A DNA stretch of 64,000 nucleotides from Crotalaria pallida (lineage: Eukaryota; Streptophyta; Magnoliopsida; Fabales; Fabaceae), in NCBI GenBank assembly GCA_037953625.1, contig CM075654.1, positions 24,669,501 to 24,733,500 on the forward strand, given 5' to 3'. Below are positions 57,794-64,000 of this stretch, piece after piece (the first letter of the stretch is position 1; each line of letters opens with the position of its first letter). The position numbers and the translations under genes are program-made. The notes under the pieces are model-generated. The model worked only from the letters and a program-made list of their open reading frames with translations. It was not told where the DNA came from and made no database searches.

Positions 57794-59577
57794 ATGGGTT
57801 CTACGAATCCCTTTGGTGGTGAAGGTGCTCGATAAGTCGTCCTCCACTATTTAATGGTGAGGGATACACTTATTGGAAAGTAAGAATGAAAATCTTTATC
57901 CAAGCCATAGATAGTGAAATTTGGAAAGCAATAGAAAAAGGCCCTCATATCCCCTCTAGTTTAGTTGAAGGTGTAGCACAATTGACCCCCGAGGACAAGT
58001 GGAATGATGATGATAGAAAGAAAGTTCAATATGATTTTAAAGCAAAAAATATCATCACCTCCGCTTTATCCTATGACGAATTCTTTAGAGTTTCACAATG
58101 TGCTAGTGCTAAGGAAATGTGGGACACTCTTCAAGTGACTCATGAAGGAACTAGTGAGGTTAGGAGAGCTAGATTGAATGTTTTGATGCGTGAATATGAA
58201 TTGTTTCAAATGCTTCCAAATGAATCTATTAATGATATGCAAAAACATTTTACTCATATTATTAACCATTTACTTGCTCTTGGTAAGACTTTCTTACAAG
58301 GTGAACTTACTAAGAAAGTGTTGAGATGTTTGGATAGGAATTGGAAACCAAAAGTAACGGCTATTGTAGAATCTAAAAATTTGGATGCTATGGATCTTGC
58401 AACACTTTTTGGAAAGCTTCAAGAACATGAAATGGAGCTTGTACGTTTGAATATGCATGAAGAGTCGGATAAGAACAAAGGAAGAAAAGGAATTGCTCTC
58501 AAAGTCAATAGATCATATAAAAAGAAAGAGAGTTCTGATGACGATGATAGTGAAGATTCCGATTCGGATGTTGATGAAAAAGAGATGAAACTTTTACTAA
58601 AGAAGTTTAACAAGTTTCTAAGGAGAAAAGGAAGGTTGAACAAAGACAAAGGTAAAGAGAAGAATTCCCCACACTACAAGACCAAGATAACTAAAGAAGG
58701 AGTAGTTTGCCATGAATGCGGAAAACTCGGTCATCTCAAGTACTCATGCTCTAAGTATCTCAAGAAGAAGGAGAAAGAAAAGAAAAATTCAAAACATAAA
58801 AGGGCATACATCGTTTGGGATGATGAAGAAGAGAAGAAAAACATATCAAGTAGTTCTTCGGATGATGAAGAAGTCGCTAATCTCAACTTGCTTGTTCAAG
58901 TAGATGAAGAAGAAAGTTCAAATGATGAATCAAGTGAACAAAGCGAGGATAGCGATGTAAGTCATACTAAATCCGAAATTTCTTCTAAATATGAAATGTT
59001 ATATAATGCTTATGAAGAAATGCATGAACATTTTGAAAAACTAGCTTTGAAAAACATTGAAAGAAAGAAGCTCATTTTGAAACATCAACAAGAGATTTTA
59101 GATCTTCAAAAACAAGTTGATGAGCTTAATCTTGAAAATGAAACCCTTGATCTCATATATGCTAGTTCTTCTTGTGATTGTGCTAGTAGATTGAATATTG
59201 TGGTTGATTGTGAGAATTGCAAGTTGCTTAAAGATGAAAATGCTATTTTGAAAAATAAGCTTGCAAGTTTCACAAGTGGTGATATTAGATTGCGCACATT
59301 GTTAAATTTTCAAAAATGAAATTCAAACAAGTTTGGTTTGGGTTATACTAATGCTAATAGTAAATCTCATAGAAATGTTGTTGATTTTTGTAAAGTTGAT
59401 TTTTGAAATGCACCAACATGTTTCTATTGTGGTACTCATGGACATACTTCAAATGTATGTTATATTAAAGTGCATGGTATACCTAAAGGAAATTTTTTTT
59501 GGGTTAGGAAGGGTCAGAGTCCCTTAACTAACAAAAATGGATCCAAAACCATTTGGATACCAAAAGGAAAAGCATGA
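57794..59577 (+). pseudogene. gag of array unit 2 (frameshift and two stops)
   Basis: The ATG at 57794 reads only MGSTNPFGGEGAR before a stop, because one T is missing near 57829. The true frame resumes and is open as 57886-59319, including the first zinc knuckle and the coiled-coil stretch. TGA at 59317-59319 and a second TGA near 59404 interrupt the C-terminal knuckle region. These defects differ from those of unit 1, so each unit decayed independently after the array formed. Confidence 0.9.
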
Positions 59578-59649
59578 TTGTTTTTTAGGTATGATTGAAG
59601 AGCAAAGGGCTTATAAGTGTTATTCATTCATTTGTTCTTCAACTCTCAA

Positions 59650-60025
59650 GAGAATGTTCTACAATTTGGTACAATTGATTTGTTGGATTTTGACAATTGT
59701 AGTTTTCTCAATTGGTCGGTATTTCTTCTACAAAACTCATAATTAGTATCATTGTGTGATCATTAGATGTTTATCATGCTATTGATGTTATTGTGATATT
59801 TCTTTACAATTGATATCTTACTTTGTTAAGTGATATTATGACCTTTTTAGTCTCAATTGGTATCATATTTCATTGTCATTTTTCTTGCCAATTGGTATCA
59901 CATTTCCAAGTATAGTTCTTGTGTTTTTCAATTGGTATCAATGTTGTGAAGAAATTATCATTGATTTCTCTATTTTGGCTTAGCATTTTATATTTCAATT
60001 GGTATATATTACTTTTTGATAATGC
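59650..60025 (+). repeat. PBS-like motif field, array unit 2
   Basis: Same motif set as in unit 1 (near 59855, 59891, 59941 and 59999). Confidence 0.72.
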
Positions 60026-60240
60026 CAAAAGGGGGAGAAAGGGTTGTTTTGTTGTTTTTATATAGGTTGAGCTAAGTTGTTGGAGATAGGGGGAGAATCA
60101 AGCTTCTATCAATAGGATTTCAAATATCAAAAGCATTTATTGAGGGGGAGCATGTTTCTCACCAAGTGATCAAATGGTTCAAGCATCAACAACTTCGAAC
60201 AACTTCAAAACATGTTTGTCATATTCAAAAAGGGGGAGAT

Positions 60241-61851
60241 TGTAAATTCCATTGAGAATGTTTTGATAATGACAAAAGGTTTTGAACAAAGCTACAAATG
60301 TGTTGATCAAGTTCAAGCTCAACAAGCAAACAACACTCAACAAAGGATGAAGAGAGAGCAAGCTCATGAAGACTTAGTTTGAGTATAATTGTAATATCTT
60401 TAGCTTGAGTCTTTTATTTTGATGAGTTTGGGTAGAGTATTTAGAGGGTAGTGAATCTCTATCAAGGTCATGATTATATCATAATTTGAGTTTTCACTTA
60501 ACCTAAAATCAATAGGTGGCTTAAAGGTTTGAAAGAAAAGGTTTAGTTTTGAGAAAACAAGTTTTTAAGTGATTTGAACTATCTTAATCGATTAAGACTA
60601 ATCATAATCGATTAACATTCTCAAAGTTACAGTGCTTAATCGATTAAGACATGTTGTAATCGATTAAGGCCTGTAAAACTGGTTTTTAAAATACGTTTTT
60701 CACTTCTCAAAATCAGTTTTTAAGTTTCCTAACTTTTGGGTATTCTATATAAACCTTTTCCTAACCTTTGTGAATTATTAGATTGAACTAACATCATTTT
60801 CATATTCATTTTTAAAAAGATCAAGCCACACTATTCTCTCTCAATTTCATAAGATCAAAGCTTTCTATTTTATATTTTTTGATAAAGAATCTTGGAATCT
60901 CTTATGTGATATTGTCATAGCTATTGAAAGAGATTCATAGGATTGTTATGGTTTTCATTTGAGTTGTAATCTTTGCAAGAGGCAAGTCATCTACAACAAA
61001 AGAAGAAGCCTTGGTGTGTCGATTATCATCAAGCAAGTTCAAATTGAAGAAGAAGTCTTGGTGGTTCATCAAGCAAAGTGAAGTCTTGTTGTGAGGTATC
61101 AACGAGCAAAGCGAAGACTTGTTGTGTGGAGTTATCAACAAGCAAAGGGTAGAGGTTAGATTAGAGGGTCAATAGGATTGCAAAACAAGAGTGTGGTGTA
61201 TCTCTTGGAGGCTATCAAGAAGGGAGTCTTGAGAGGCATTTGTTTGTAATTTGAGAACTCTAATTCCTCATAGTGAAGAATCTCTCTTGGTTGAAGAGGG
61301 GACTGGATGTAGCTTTCAAGTGGATGAAAGTGAACCAGGATAAATCACTGTGCCGTATCTCTAAACCCTTAACTCTTTACATTCTTGTCATTTCATATGT
61401 TCTTGGTTGAAAACCTAGAAAAGAGTGATTTTTCATAAGTGATTGAATTGAATCTTAATTGTGCAAATTGATTTGGGAAAATCATTTTCATAACCTAGTT
61501 AATCAATAAGAATAATGGTGTTAATCCTTTCCGCTGAATCTCTGATCATACATGTTAATTGATTGATTTTCGCATTCGATTGAAAAGTGATTTTTCAGAT
61601 TTAAGCAGTGCTTAATCGATTAGGACAAGCTTTAATCGATTAACATTTTGTATACATTCTGGTCTTAATCGATTAAGACACAGTTTAATCAATTAAGAGC
61701 TGAGCTTTTTGCAAAAATCATTCATTTTGATTGTTTCGATTCGTTTCTGTCGAAAATCTTTCAAGGTTTCTTAAACACCTATTCAACCCCCCCTTCTAGG
61801 TGTTCTCCTAGGGTTCCTTAGTTGTTTCAACCACCAATTGCGGTTTCCTCA
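60241..61851 (+). repeat. Array LTR C
   Basis: TGTAAATTCC...GGTTTCCTCA, then the TSD copy TATTT. Same palindrome clusters as A and B; preceded by the same purine tract. Confidence 0.9.
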
Positions 61852-62226
61852 TATTTGTTATTGCCTTATATGGCATATCTAATTATTTTATAAAGATCAA
61901 TGATGGAGTTAAATTTTTTAAAACTTTAAAAAATATTTTAGCATTATAATTTTACTCTCTTAACTCATGTTGGATATTTCATAATTGTATTGTTTCACAT
62001 TTATTAATAATAGGCAAATAAGATTTTAAAAAATAATAAATGTCTCTAAAAAATATAAAATATTTTATAAATAAAACTGGAGAATTCTTCTAGAAGACAA
62101 TTCATAAATAGGATGGGAAGCAATATATATACTTCCTTTGATTCTTAATATAAGATTTTACATCTATCAAGAAAGTTAATTAATTTTATTAGTAACATTA
62201 GAAATATGAATATTTGATGTGCTTTT

Positions 62227-62596
62227 TCAAAAGAGTAATATATCAGATTGGACCCTGACTTTGTAGACATCGGTCAAATTAGTCTCCAAGATTATCGATA
62301 TTCCAAATTAGTCCCCGATCGAGATTGCAAAATGTGAGTCACATTATTCTGCTATTAGATGTTCACAAATTCAAGGACTAATTTGATTGATGCTCACAAT
62401 TTCTTTGACTATTTTTTTTGGCCAAAACGACATTCCATTAGTTCATGTTAAGGATTAATGACAATCATTAATGTCAGGGATTAATGTGACTCACGTTTTC
62501 CTATCTCAGGAACAAATTTAAAATTTCAAAAATCTCAGGGACTAAATTGATTAGTGCTCACAAAGTTAGCGACCAATCTAACATATTACTCCTTTT
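62227..62596. repeat. Long-TIR repeat at the end of unit 2
   Basis: Counterpart of 46612-46990, with clearer arms: the left 120 bp pairs with the inverted right end. Homology with unit 1 stops at its right edge. Confidence 0.68.
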
Positions 62597-62993
62597 TCAA
62601 AACTACCTTTACAATTATAATTAGAACTCTAAAAAGTGTTATGTAATTAGGGATATTCGTGCCGATAAAAAAATATGGATGTTTGTGAAAAAATGGGGTT
62701 TGTCATATACCCTTTTGTTATGTCGTAAATACCTTGGACTTGAACTAAGAGGCCAAACCCTTTTTTATTTGTTGTTAGACTTGAGAAGAGCACATTGGCA
62801 GTCAAGATAATTATTCTTCGGCAATCTATTGCATGGGTGTGTGTTTCTGTGAGTAGGCTACATGCATACCTCCTCCTACGTGGTGCCTTTTTTTATAGGC
62901 TTTCCTATCATTTTGCTGCAGCATCGTCTCTTTAACGTGTTTGCAGGATTCCCGCTAACGGTGGTGTTTATGGCGAGAGTTATTGTAACATCC
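62597..62993. other. Spacer after the duplication, nothing recognised
   Basis: No gene or repeat was identified. Confidence 0.4.
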
Positions 62994-64000
62994 TGACTTT
63001 ATTAATCCTTGAAAATTGTTAGAAATGGTAAATTAGCATAATAGAACTTTAGGTTAAGCATAAGGAAACATTAGGAATCATTAGAATACATTAGAAATGA
63101 AAATTTTAAGTGATAATCGGAAGGTAATCGATTACCTTTGAAACAGAATGAAAGTAATCGCTTACTTTGCTAAAGTAATCGATTACCTCTTAAAAAATCT
63201 ACGAGTTTCTAGAAATTTCTGGGAAATTATGGGAAATTCAAGTGAACTAATCGATTGCCTCCATAAAAATCTGATTAAAAAGGTGATTTTGGGTCATTTT
63301 CATTCATCACTCTCTCCATCATTCTAGAAATTTCGACCATCTCTCTCTTCCTCTCTAGGTTTTCATATCTTAACATCCTTTTCCATCAAAATTTCATGAC
63401 GTAATCATTCTCTTTCCTCCATAAACACATACAAATCCTTCTTCCTTCTCTAGAATCATTCTCCACAGCAATCAAAACCTCAAATCCTTCCTCTTTTGCA
63501 TCACCTCTATCACTCCGTAATCTAGAGTTCTTCATCAAAAAGTGAAAAAGATAGAACTGAGAAGCAAGGAATCATAAGAAGAGAACTAGAGTAGAGTAGA
63601 AAACCAAGGAGTAGTCATAGTGGACATCAAGTGGAGCTTTATCTCTAAGCCACTTCTTCTCCCTCATCTAGGTAAGGGAGTTGTTCACATAATTTGAAGT
63701 AAAGAATTAGGTAGTGATAATATAGAACCTTGGGACTTAGAAATGAACTAGATGGATATGTTTAAAAATATAGTGATGGAACCTTGGTGTAGAAATTGGG
63801 AAAAAACTTAATTCTTGATATGTAGATGAATATATTTACATTGATTTTTATTGTGTCTTCTTGTGTACAATTTGAATTCTATGATAAATCTATGATAGCT
63901 TGATGAATATGAGATTATGATAAGAAAATCTTCTTGTCTTTAATATGTATGAATTGAATAAATGATTGTGGGATATGAAATGATGGTTGTTATAACTTTA
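62994..64000 (+). mobile_element. Probable LTR start, runs off the window
   Basis: TGTAACATCCTGAC resembles the TGTAACACCCC start of gypsy LTRs. Within it lie palindromes AAGGTAATCGATTACCTT (63121-63138) and variants at about 63153, 63172 and 63246, a CT-rich leader-like stretch, and no ORF. The end and target duplication lie outside the window. Confidence 0.5.

Larger units (their letters stand above)
51989..61851 (+). mobile_element. Gag-only copia tandem array: LTR-gag-LTR-gag-LTR
   Basis: Three LTRs (51989-53598, 56118-57723, 60241-61851; 1606-1611 bp, about 1% apart) separate two near-identical interiors. Each interior has a primer site, gag, PBS-like motif field and purine tract, and neither has pol. 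The outermost flanks carry TATTT (51984-51988 and 61852-61856), the footprint of one integration. The array probably arose by unequal recombination between LTRs, or integration of a dimer. It belongs to the same family as element 1 but a distinct subfamily (TGTAAGTTCC start). Confidence 0.9.
47139..62596 (+). repeat. Tandem duplication unit 2
   Basis: Copy of unit 1 in direct orientation, expanded by a MITE, a SINE, a solo LTR and a copia array. Exons differ at few positions; the flanks are still readily alignable. Confidence 0.88.

Overview
This is an AT-rich, repeat-dominated eudicot nuclear window, probably from a papilionoid legume. The family assignment is an inference from the style of the repeats and the phosphatase genes, and is not proven here. 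I see two intact host genes, a tandem pair of HAD-superfamily phosphatases of the phosphate-starvation PS2/PECP1 type at 40819-42533 and 47731-49930. Each has four exons and encodes 272 aa, and the proteins differ at 6 residues. Nearly everything else I can assign is transposable-element sequence, much of it nested.

Layout. 1-812: open gag fragment of a Ty1/copia element on the minus strand. 818-3247: 5'-truncated LINE. 3248-5980: AT-rich spacer with a Helitron 3' terminus at 4951-4977. 5985-11061: LINE with ORF1 and ORF2, the latter dead by a catalytic substitution and frameshifts. 11062-14650: SINE, inverted-repeat element and debris. 14656-24119: a solo LTR of about 3.5 kb (TSD TGACT) that carries its own ORF and was split by a gag-only copia element (16944-22877). 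24478-25165: decayed copia pol. 25175-26570: a second, diverged LTR-like segment with a homologous LTR-resident ORF. 26576-28561 and 39409-39645: Helitron end, SINE, MITE and tandem repeats, interrupted by a young Tat-like Ty3/gypsy element (28562-39403, 575-bp LTRs, TSD ATCAA). That element carries decayed gag-pol on the minus strand and a spliced antisense ORF on the plus strand.

40238-62596 is a tandem segmental duplication. Unit 1 holds phosphatase copy 1, a hAT-like element, and a Mutator-like foldback that contains another hAT element and a MITE. Unit 2 holds phosphatase copy 2, a Stowaway-like MITE, a SINE, a solo LTR (50170-51960, TSD AGTAT), and a gag-only copia array LTR-gag-LTR-gag-LTR (51989-61851, outer TSD TATTT). 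The two units give each other's empty insertion sites, so most insertions can be placed after the duplication. The window ends inside another LTR that begins at 62994.

The most interesting items are: a protein-coding ORF inside long LTRs that is conserved between two diverged copies; a gag-only copia family with a field of primer-binding-site-like motifs downstream of gag; clusters of short perfect palindromes in at least three unrelated LTR families; and the duplicated phosphatase with both putative PHR1 (P1BS) sites kept just inside the duplication boundary.
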